DNA of 64,000 bases, taken from NCBI GenBank assembly GCA_013146195.2, contig CM028379.1, forward strand, positions 111,904,168 through 111,968,167, in the 5' to 3' direction. The position numbers and the translations under genes are program-made. Positions 55,203 to 64,000 of this stretch are shown in pieces (positions within the stretch are counted from its first letter, which is position 1; each line of letters starts with the position of its first letter). The notes under the pieces are model-generated. The model was not told the origin of the DNA. It saw only the letters and a program-made list of their open reading frames with translations, and did no database searches. This DNA is from Codonopsis lanceolata (taxonomy: Eukaryota > Streptophyta > Magnoliopsida > Asterales > Campanulaceae).

Positions 55203-55781
55203 ATGTATTGTTCAAATATTGAGAAAAAGTATGGTAATTTAAAGAGTGATGTTAAGAGGAAAAAAAAATCATGTAACTTATTAATAATAATTGCACTTTA
55301 GTAAAGGTATATTAATCTTTTTATAAGCTTCCTTATTATATGTGCAAATTTCTAAAACGTAATTTATTTTGGAACGCATGGAGTATGTGATACAGACACA
55401 ATCTGCAAGTCATTTCCAGGTTTTTTTATATCAAATTGAGCAAAAGTTGATGTTGCTTGTAAAAATATTTGAGAAAAATACCAAAAAGTCAACCCAAAAA
55501 TTTCTTATACCCTAAAAGTTCCAAAAATTATTTTTGTATCCAAAAAGTCTCAGAATCATAATTTTCATACCAAAAAGTCCAAAACTTAACGTATATACGA
55601 ACGTCGTTATGTTAAAAGCTTTCATTCAGAAAAATATTTAATTTTCCTTTCATTTATAACAATGAATTGCATTGAATATTATTATTATTATTGTTAATAT
55701 TATATCTATTGTTTTTATAACAATAATACTATTATTTTTATAACAATAATACTATTATTATACTATTATTAGTATGAAATA
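55203..55781. other. AT-rich spacer with ATT/AATA microsatellite
   Basis: Non-coding. Trinucleotide-like ATT runs at about 55675-55772. It ends in TATGAAATA, the left target duplication of the next element. Confidence 0.6.
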
Positions 55782-56401
55782 TGGTTAATCGCATCATTGG
55801 TCCCTTGACTTTCGACACTCACCATTAGTCTTTTAAGAATTTTTTGTAAAAATTGAGTCCTAAATGTTTCAAATTTTCACGGCCTCAATCATTTTGATGG
55901 ATATCGTTAGTGAAATTCCGTTAAGTTACCCATGTTGTGCATTTGAGCTTCCCAAATATAAACTATATCACACTTTTTAATTAATCCCCTAGGGTTTGTA
56001 AAAAGACCATAAGGCCTTCTACCCCAAGCAATTCCTAATTCATAAAATCAAAATGTAGAAAAACATAAACCTAAAACAATTCCTACAAGAAAAACATAAA
56101 ATAAATACATAAATTAGAAAAAAAGAGAGACAATTAACATACCATGTTTTTTATTTTTATTTCATTTTATTTCCCTCTTTCCTTTATTTTTTTTGTTTCT
56201 CCACCACTTGCCATCTTCGTTTCTCTCCTAGTCCCTCGTTTGTCTCTTTGCCCACCAACGAAATAGAAGGACTCATCACCTCCTTAACCGCAGCTAACGC
56301 CACACCACCTCCGGTGCCAATTCTTCTCCAACTATTCATCCTCCAAATTCCAAATTTCAATCTTCTCCTGCCGACCGAGTACTTCGTGCTCCGACGCCGA
56401 C

Positions 56402-56623
56402 CTTCAATTCTCCGCCCAGTTAAAAGTATCTCTGGCTAAGCTCGCCAAATTTCGGCTAATAACCGCCATCTCTGACTCCCTTAAGCTTTGTATCGCTGAA
56501 TTCCAGCCAAAAGCTCTCATTCTTGAAAGTTTTATTCAATTTGTGATCGAATATGAGAAACCCAGTTGTAAGATTATCAAAGCTTTGGGCTATTGCCCAC
56601 TGCGCCGCACCGATGCAAGTTAA
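56402..56623 (+). pseudogene. Unidentified coding-like fragment inside the second MULE
   Basis: The frame is open for 73 codons to TAA at 56621, with a normal amino-acid mix: 'SAQLKVSLAKLAKFRLIT', 'DSLKLCIAEFQPKALILE', 'YEKPSCKIIKALGYCPL'. The GC content is higher than in the flanks. The upstream stretch 56150-56400 is pyrimidine-rich, like a plant leader. I do not recognise the family. It may be a captured exon. Confidence 0.35.
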
Positions 56624-56822
56624 CGGAACCTCAGATCATAACTGGCTAACCCTAAAAGAGTATTAATCAATTATACTTAAATCACCTCTAAGTTGGTGTT
56701 GAACCATTACGAATTGGGATTCAAAATTGAGCAAAGATGAGTTGGTTTTGGGCAAGTGATGGTTCGCTCGGGAACACAATTGTTGAGACGAAATAAATAA
56801 ATGAGGAATTTAACACATATTA

Positions 56823-57443
56823 GACCATCTCCAAGGGAAGCTTCAAAACTTTAAATTTGAAGAAAAATTCTACTATTCCTATCTCCAACAGCTGCTTCAT
56901 TTCTGCTTCAGATTTGAAGTTTCTGATTCTGAACTTCAAATCCAGAGCATACTATTCATACTTCATTTTACTTCTCCTCTTTTTTTTTTTTTTTTTTGGT
57001 TTAAGTAATTATTGTGTGTTTTATGTTTTCATTATTATTGTTAGTTTAGTTGTTTAGTTTAAATACCATTTTGAGATGTTTTGGTTTAAATAATAGAAAA
57101 AATAATTCAATTATTTTATTTATATTGTTAGTTATTAGTTATATATAATATTAAAATTATTTATGATAAAGTTTATATATATTAGACATTAATAAATAAA
57201 TTTAATTTAATATTAAATCAATAATATATTTGTTTTGCTAAAATACATTAATGCAAATTAAATAAAATCAAGCATATACTTGGAATACAAATTAAATGAA
57301 ATAATGAAGAATATACTTGAAATATTCCTTTTAGAGTAAACTTTGAAGTAGAACTGTTGGAGATAGTGTAAGAAATTTGGTGCATAAATTGCACCAGTTT
57401 AAAGATTTGATGCAGTTTTAACTTCAAACTGTTGGAGATGGTC
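56823..57443. mobile_element. Tourist-like MITE, 621 bp, with TTA duplication
   Basis: TTA at 56820-56822 and 57444-57446. Ends GACCATCTCCAA and TTGGAGATGGTC are perfect inverted repeats. It is nested in the second MULE and contains a T tract (56980-56997). Confidence 0.88.
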
Positions 57444-57749
57444 TTAGAAAAAAAGGTGAAATAGTTTGGGGAAGAAGGCCTTGTGTTCTTTTTTCAAACC
57501 CTAGGGACTTTATTGAAAATTTTGATATAGTTTATGTTTGAAAAAATTTCATTTTAGCCCTTACTAAATGCACGTGGAAGGCACATGGACAACTTAAGGG
57601 TATTTTTCTAACGACATCCATCTAAAGGATTGAGGCTGTAAAAATTTGAAAATTTTAGGACCTAAGTGTTATGAAAAATTTCTTAAGGAACTAATGGTGA
57701 GGATGTCCCAAAGTCAAGGGACCAATGGTGCGATTAATCCTATTAAATA

Positions 57750-57851
57750 CTAAAAGTCTTTTTAATAAATTCACAAAGATCTAAAACTAAAAATTCAACA
57801 AGTTAACCCTTACAATTTTATAAAAAATAATATTCGTAGTAATAGTAGTAG

Positions 57852-57883
<32 letters not shown>

Positions 57884-58304
57884 ATATTATTATTATTAAT
57901 GTTATTATTAATAACAATAATAGTAATAATATAATTTTTTTGATGCTATTGTTGTTATTAATAGTAAGTTATTTGTTGTTGTTGTTATATTATTATTATT
58001 ATTATTTTATTTAAAATATTAAATCATTAAAATAATTGGAGTTAAAAATAAGTTTCCTTTCAAATAAAATCTCATATTCTAACGATATTAGTAGAAACGT
58101 TAAGTTTTGAACTTTTTGATATTAATAGATGAACTTTGAGACTTTTTAGATAGATGAATAATTTTTAAAATATTCTGGATATAAGAATTTTTTAGTGGGG
58201 ACTTTTTAGTATTTTTCCCCAAATATTTATTTATAGTGATAATGTATATCATTATTTTACTCTTCTTTTTAATTAAACAATTTTATCCCTTGTTGAGTCA
58301 TGTG
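57750..58304. other. Spacer with compound AAT/TTG microsatellites
   Basis: Runs of TAA/TTA triplets at 57838-57935 and TTG/TTA at 57970-58010. No coding. Confidence 0.6.
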
Positions 58305-58307
58305 TAA

Positions 58308-59026
58308 GAGCAACTCCATTGTTCAATATTCTTATATATTTTCTTAACTGGGTCCCACTGTCACATACACATTTTTCTCTTCTTATTCAATTTAAGAATA
58401 TATCTTCCCATTGTATAACTTCTTAACATTTTCTTAACTGGGTCCCAATGCCACCTCATTAACTTTATACTTCAATCTTATTTTTATATTTCTCAAATAA
58501 ATAAATTTATTTAACTTTATTTAATATATTTCATATTTAAATATTATGTATAAATAAATTAATTTATAAATAAAGATATTAATTAATTTATAGGGAAGAA
58601 GGAAAAAAAAAAAAAAAAACTTAATTAATTTATATATAAAAAAAGCACCAATCAATTGCTTTTAGTTAAAAAAAAATTGCAAAACCCCCAAAAGTAGGAA
58701 GCAATGGCTGGAATTTTTAAAAAAAGAAAAAAAGAAAATCAACAAAGTAGTAAAAAAAACAGACACCGGGACTCACCGCTGCTCCGCCTCTCACGCCCCT
58801 ATTCCGAGAGTGTGGTGCACGCGCCCCATTTAAGGAAGCGGTGCACCACACGCTGCTCCCTCTCCCTATTCTTCTTCACTTCTTGCTTTCTTCCTATTTA
58901 GGAAGCTCTTACTCTCTCTGTCTCTCCTATGTGCCCAATTTAGGAAGAAAAATAAGAAGACCCACCATTGTTGTTTTTAGACTTCTTAATAAGAAGAGAG
59001 CTAAGAATTGAACAATGGTGTTGCTC
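58308..59026. mobile_element. Tourist-like MITE, 719 bp, with TAA duplication
   Basis: TAA at 58305-58307 and 59027-59029. Ends GAGCAACTCCATTGTTCAAT and (inverse) GAGCAACACCATTGTTCAAT. The centre has a GC-rich inverted repeat GTGTGGTGCAC ... GTGCACCACAC around 58810-58852. The short open frame 58704-58901 is part of the element. Confidence 0.9.
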
Positions 59027-59149
59027 TAAGGCACATATGTCTACATAAATTTGAATGAAATTGAATAGATAGATCGATTGCATTTTATTATACAAATAAA
59101 ATGATTTAATCTTTGTAAATTTATTTATACAAAAACGATAATAGACTTA

Positions 59150-59579
59150 GAGCATCACCAATGTGAAAAAAATTAAATGCTACGTAGGATTTACACACTT
59201 TTTGAAAAAAAAAATATCTTCAATGCAAATGTGGATCGACAATGAGTGTAGATATGATGTGTTGACAAAATTTATTCACATTGTGAATTACAATGTCAAT
59301 TTTTCACATCCTACTTAATGGTGTAAATAGATCGTAGTCATCATTTTTCTTTTTAAAAACTCTTTCTATTTGTTGTTCTTTTTTTCTTTTATTTTTTATT
59401 TCTTTGACAAATTTCATTTTAGTGGTGAGATGCATGCCACATAAGATAAAATCAACATTTGTATTAGAGATGTTCATTTTGATTGAATGTGAGTAAAGAG
59501 AGAAAAATTATCACACATGATTGATGGTGTTAACTACCCACGGTCACGTAAGATCTCCACGGTTGCATTGGTGATACTC
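59150..59579. mobile_element. MITE with GAGCATCACCAATG ends
   Basis: 430 bp. The left end GAGCATCACCAATG and the right end read inversely, GAGTATCACCAATG, are inverted repeats bordered by TA. It is the same general class as the neighbours. Confidence 0.75.
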
Positions 59580-59997
59580 TAATGGTGTAGATTGTTCATA
59601 TATATATATATATATACGTGCCCATGCCATATGCACGGTGTTGAGATAAACAAAACTCATAATTGACGGAGTAATTCAAACAAAACTTACAATTGAAGGT
59701 TTTATATGTAATTATAGAGAGGTAATTCAAACATAACTCATAACTGAGGGGCTCATCATACTTAAGAATCAACCAGGACCATCAGTTGTGTTTAACACAA
59801 TTCAATCAGGGCCACCAGTTAGACCATAAGCTCTTTTGTAATATATACTATATTTTGTGTCCGTGCCTATGGCACGACGTTAGTATGAGACGATGTCAGT
59901 ATTCAAAATAACCAATTTCAAATGAACACCTCTTGGTAATTAATTAAACCCATATGATCATCCAATAGTGTAAAAAAATTAAAAGTTAGTTTTGTAA
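59580..59997. other. AT-rich spacer
   Basis: A short (TA)n run at about 59599-59616 and two related phrases, CGTGCCCATGCCATATGCACGG and CGTGCCTATGGCACGACG (59617 and 59862). These hint at an old inverted or direct repeat. No coding. Confidence 0.4.
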
Positions 59998-60135
59998 TTT
60001 TTTTTTTGGGAAACAAGGGCGATACCCTGCTAGATTTTATTAATAAAAATAAAATTACAAACTTGAGGGGGACAACCAATCTTGCCCTTATAGAAGAAAG
60101 AATGGCGGAGCCTGACCTCGAAAAGGAAATACTAA
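59998..60135 (-). mobile_element. Probable LINE 3' end, minus strand
   Basis: On the minus strand, 'TTATTAATAAAATCTAGCAGGGTATCGCCCTTGTTTCCC' type sequence ends in an A tract (T tract 59998-60007 on the plus strand). This resembles the 3' ends of plant L1-type elements. Coding and target duplication were not found, so the element would be severely truncated. Confidence 0.4.
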
Positions 60136-61181
60136 CAACAAATAAAAACTAAGAAATTTGAATATCAGGTAAACTTTGGGCATCCATAATGATATCTCCG
60201 TGAATTGACAAGTGAGATCTCATAAAGAAAAAAATGACATCTATACCCGTGTCTCTAGTAAGATTAGCAAAACCAATAATCAAATATTGTTAAAGAAAAA
60301 AAAAAGAAATTTGACATGTAGAAACAATATTGTATTGTTTTTTTCTTAATAACGACAACTTAAACTTCTTCTGGAAGCTTTTTGCTTCACAACAATGACT
60401 GAGTTTAAAACGTGATATGCAATAACTTTGTCTATTATTTACATTTAACCAAAGAACTATATTCTGCTACTATATGTCATTTAGCTAGTTAGTCTACAGA
60501 AACTATTTGTAAAGTTTAAACAGAAGGGAAAGATAAAGTAGAAAATTCAGAATATGATATTTACTAAACACAGAAAATTAAACAAACAAAAAAGAAGAAA
60601 CTTATTTTTGGTTTGATAAATTGTAAATCAAAGTTTTCAAATCAACTATTACTATATTATAGATTTTACTTTCTTTCTTTCTTCAACCCCTTTGTTCCAG
60701 CATCTCCACTTCATTCTCTTCTTTCTTATTCATTTTTTTCTACTATTATCATCCCCCTTGAATTATTCTTTGTGTACGTTCTCCTCAATGCTACCTAAGG
60801 CCTCATTGTCTTTCCCTTCTATTTACTGGTCAATTGCAATTAAAAGATATTTAATTTAAATTGAAGGGAGTACATAATCAACAAAATAAATAAACCAAAT
60901 TAAAGGAACAAAAAAAGAAAGGAAATAACTTACCGTTAATGATTTACAAATATCTCTTATATTATTACCAGGATTCATGAAATCTAGTAATATCTTTTAA
61001 ATATATTAAAGAAACTAATATAGGAAGGCAAAAGTCAGAAATAATTAGAGAATCAATTAGGGCGATAATGAGAGTTAATCCTGGCCCCTGACCAATAGTT
61101 AACTTTTCAAATGATTTAATCATAACTAGTAGTTATGTTTGTTAAAAATGAATCCCGACCAGTAGTTAACTACCGAGCTTT

Positions 61182-61239
<58 letters not shown>

Positions 61240-61261
61240 CTTGTGGGGGGGGGGAGTTGTA
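60136..61261. other. AT-rich spacer with long TA run and G tract
   Basis: No supported gene; the frame 60613-60798 is low complexity. A long (TA)n run at 61187-61239 is followed after a few bases by a run of about ten G (61244-61253). Confidence 0.6.
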
Positions 61262-62152
61262 GAACTTTGGGGAAATTGCGAGCGATTCCCTAAATTTTTA
61301 ACTGCTTCAGTCTTCTATGTTTTTTTAACCCGAAAAAAACATTTTTGGAAGCGAAAAGACGACTTTGCCATTAATGAACCGAAGATGCACTAAGGATCAC
61401 TTATTCAATGCATCACGATGCATCAATTTGTCCATCACAAAACATCAATTTGTCCACCAAGATGCATCAATTTGTGCATCACGATGAGCGTCACTCAAAC
61501 AAAATGAATCGAATTTCAATTGCAATGCAAATTGAATGAGATCAGAAATCAATTAATCAATTTATATTTAATCTATTTGATTCCAACCTTAACTACAATA
61601 TTAAGAAAAATAAGGAAACTTTGACTAAATATGTACGGAAATCAATTAATCAATTTAGATTTAATATATATAATTTTGACCTTAATTACAATATTAAGCA
61701 AAATAAAGAAACTTTGACTACATATTTACGTAAATTAGGGGTGTACATGGTTCGGCTTGGTTCGGTTTAGGCCAAAATCGTGAACCGAACCATACCCCCT
61801 TGGTTCCAAAAATCTCAAACCAAACCGAACCATCCAATGCTTGGAACCGAACCAAACCAAACCACTCGGTTTGGTTTGGTTTGGTTCGGTTTCGTGGTTC
61901 GACAAAAAATTAAATTAATCATTTGTAAAAATATTTAAAATTAGACAAATAGATTTTAATCGGTAAATTAAGCTAATTACTAATTAACATCAAACATTAA
62001 TAGACAAAAAATCAAACTTTTCTTACAAATATCATCAAATATGGTAATTGAAAATTTGAATCTAAGGTAATTGAAAAATGAAAACATTAAGAATGGAACA
62101 TTAATAGCAATATATATAATACACTTATAAACAATTAAACAACCGGATATAA

Positions 62153-62218
<66 letters not shown>

Positions 62219-62770
62219 ATCAAATAATATTCACCTCGGTTTGGTTTGGTTTGATTCGATTCGATTAGATTCGGTTCGGAGATAGGAACCACAAACCGAA
62301 CAGAACCACTAAGTTTTTAGATTTTAAAAACAAAAACCGAACCGCCTTGTACCGAAACCGAACCAAACTGCATGGTTCGGTTTGGTTCGACTTGGTTCGA
62401 TGATTCGGTTGTACGCCCCTAACGTAAATCAATTAATCTATCTATGAATGATTCCTACCGTGATTACAATATTAATGAAAAATAGGGAAATTTTGACTAC
62501 ATATAGACAATGAACCTAGTTAGTATAGATTAATCAAAGTGATATAATTACTCGTTTACAAGTGTAATCACGATGCATGATTTTGGATCGCGATACATGA
62601 TTTTATCTAGCTGAGCGACTCCCATGTGTATTTTTCATTCATTAAGGGTATCGTAGTTTTTTTGCTACAAAAAATGTCATTTTCAATTAAAAAAAACACA
62701 TAATATACTATATCTATTAAAAATTGTCGAAAGTAAACTGACTCAAATTTTACCCAAATACTTTTAGTAG
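61262..62770. mobile_element. TIR element with GATGCATCAATTTGT repeats
   Basis: The ends align inversely: TTTGGGGAAATTGCGAGC ... ATGTTTTTTTAACCCGAAAAAAAC on the left with TTTGGGTAAAATTTGAGTC ... ATGTGTTTTTTTTAATTG in the right end read inversely. Repeats of GATGCATCAATTTGTNCATCAC lie at 61405-61490. It is related to 31313-32075. A hAT MITE (61736-62421) is nested in it. No clear target duplication. Confidence 0.45.
61736..62421. mobile_element. hAT-type MITE, 686 bp, perfect 8-bp target duplication
   Basis: Flanked by ACGTAAAT at 61728-61735 and 62422-62429. Ends TAGGGGTGTACATGG and (inverse) TAGGGGCGTACAACC. It is filled with GGTTCGGTTTGG / AACCGAACC motifs near both ends and a (TA)n run in the centre (about 62156-62208). 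It is the same class as 20201-20978. Confidence 0.93.
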
Positions 62771-62826
62771 TTTGTCTCAATCTCAAATGGCAATATGTGG
62801 TTGGGGGCCTTGGAATCATATAATAT

Positions 62827-63370
62827 TAGTGTTCTAAAAATCGACTTAGGCGTTAGGCGTCATCCCGGAGAAATTTGACAAATTGGCAAAAAAATCAGCT
62901 AGGCAGGCTAGGCGCCGCCTAGGCTCTCTAGGTGGGCTAGGCAGTCCAACTGTTGATTTTTCATATTTTTTAGTTTTTTTTTAAATTTTGGTCCTAAACA
63001 ATGTCATTTTGGGTTTTTTTAAATAATAATAATAATAAATATCAATTTCAAATTATTAAATTATTTTTGTAAATTTGTAATTATCAACGGACTTATGGAT
63101 AATTGAACTATTGACTACTTTTGTAATATTTTGAACCTTAGATGATATTAAATTTCTAGTTTTACTTTTAAAATTTAACATCATAATGTAATTATTATTT
63201 TTAAATTATTAGGTGATATTTAGTATTAATATATTTAAAAAATATATTTAATAATTAGATTATAATAAAAAATATATTAAAAATCAGATATTATGTCTTA
63301 TTTCTAGGCCCGGCATGTATCTCGCTTAAGCCTCTCGGTGCTAGTCCGCTTGGCGATTTTTAAAATCTTG
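62827..63370. mobile_element. hAT-like element with 'TTCTAAAAATCG' ends and perfect 8-bp duplication
   Basis: Flanked by TATAATAT at 62819-62826 and 63371-63378. Ends TAGTGTTCTAAAAATCG and (inverse) CAAGATTTTAAAAATCG. Close to the ends are CTAGGCG / CGCCTAG repeats. 544 bp, non-coding. Confidence 0.85.
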
Positions 63371-63443
63371 TATAATATCCCCTTCTCTCCTCACTCGGTT
63401 CTTTCAAGTATAATTACCAAGTCACCCCGGGTTCAGTTTTGTC

Positions 63444-63518
63444 ATGTTGGAACTGTTTCAAAGATTAGGCGGGAACCTGATTGAAAGGAGAAGTCTTTCT
63501 TCATCTCCAACAGATGAG
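63444..63518 (+). CDS. Candidate first coding exon of a host gene
   Basis: The ATG at 63444 opens 25 codons (MLELFQRLGG...SSSPTDE) that end in GAG followed by GTTAGTG, a good plant 5' splice site. The next ~480 bp are T-rich, as an intron would be. Upstream, 63379-63443 is CT-rich, as in plant leaders. No second exon is visible and I do not recognise the protein. A GGCGGGAA (E2F-like) block lies within the exon. This could be chance. Confidence 0.3.
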
Positions 63519-64000
63519 GTTAGTGTTTTCATTTGCAATTCTTTCTCCGTATTTTCTGTTTTCATGATGATTTGAATTCGTTCATCAAACTAGCTAGGGT
63601 TCTACTTCTCTCATTATTGTCTGCTATATGATATAACTTGAAATGTTCCTCAACATAAAATACAATCTCTCACAATACTACATGGAATTCAAACCTGTGA
63701 ATGCCCATAGAATGATCCCCAATTTGATTGAATGCTACTAACTTATGTAGGTAATTTTGATTGAATTTTTGGAGATTGCATACAACCCGTTTGATTATAT
63801 GACAATTTGCAATTTGACAATTTGAGAATAAGCTGTTTTGGAAATCACAACATGTCGGGCTGTACTCATGGTTTTCCTTCATCGTTCAAGGCCTCAGACT
63901 ATATTGGCAAGAGATTTATTCCCTTACCCTAATATACTAGTGCACATTTTGAAGCACAAAATTTATAATTTCCAGATTTGTCTTCTTCTGCTTACCACTG
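63519..64000. other. Right-edge sequence, possible intron
   Basis: T-rich and non-coding on both strands, with no repeat recognised. It fits an intron of the candidate gene starting at 63444, but this is not proven. Confidence 0.3.

Larger units (their letters stand above)
55782..57740. mobile_element. Second Mutator-like element with long inverted repeats
   Basis: Inverted repeats of about 250 bp (55782-56029 and about 57470-57740) share CATTGGTCCCTTGACTTT, CACCATTAGT, CAAATTTT and CCTCAATC blocks. Flanks TATGAAATA (55773-55781) and TATTAAATA (57741-57749) are a 9-bp duplication with one difference. The core holds a coding-like stretch and a nested Tourist MITE. No transposase. Confidence 0.7.

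Noticed and set aside
58704..58901. 65-residue open frame
   Set aside because: Lies entirely inside a Tourist-like MITE across its GC-rich inverted repeat; no homology-like pattern.
63462..63482. E2F-type promoter site GGCGGGAA
   Set aside because: Falls within the candidate exon rather than upstream, and one 8-bp match is expected by chance in 64 kb.

Overview
This window is nuclear DNA from a flowering plant, most likely a eudicot. It is AT-rich and packed with nested LTR retrotransposons, Mutator-like and hAT elements, Tourist/Stowaway-type MITEs, long TA microsatellites and a minisatellite. I see no bacterial, organellar or viral gene organisation. No complete host gene can be supported. 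Genic signals are a broken methyltransferase-like gene fragment inside a Mutator-like element, an unidentified coding-like fragment in a second such element, and a possible first exon near the right edge. The species cannot be named from this sequence.

Layout. 1-15275: an Athila-like LTR (1666-2927) sits inside the left LTR of a Tat/Ogre-type Ty3/gypsy element (LTR remnant 2928-3754, right LTR 13176-15094). That element is interrupted by a SIRE-type Ty1/copia segment (5131-10467). The Tat/Ogre right LTR itself joins the integrase tail of a second Tat element (15095-15275). That second element carries a broken antisense gene with a plant-mobile-domain-like product and its own TATA box (15757-17490).

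17788-50704: a large direct duplication. Copy A (17788-21525 plus 30216-32125) and copy B (35277-36342, 38370-38878, 47681-50704) share a copia LTR, a small MITE, a Mutator-like element, a hAT MITE and about 1.9 kb of flank. Copy A alone was hit by a third Tat element (21526-30215). It retains pol and a three-exon antisense gene related to the 'putative gypsy-type transposon' family. Copy B alone holds an Athila-like solo LTR (36343-38364) and an LTR-internal-LTR-internal-LTR array of a non-autonomous Athila-like element (38879-47680). Between the copies lies a minus-strand copia element split by a SIRE solo LTR with a perfect target-site duplication.

50705-64000: an AT-rich MITE field. It holds a 2.2-kb foldback element with tRNA-like modules and an AGTGACAC minisatellite, a second long-TIR Mutator-like element, several MITEs with clear target-site duplications, hAT elements, a probable LINE 3' end and a candidate first exon at 63444-63518.

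How the parts relate: nearly all coding sequence belongs to selfish elements and is broken by stops and frameshifts. Nesting, target-site duplications and the empty site in copy B allow a partial order of events: MULE and hAT MITE insertion, then duplication, then the third Tat element in copy A and the Athila-like insertions in copy B.
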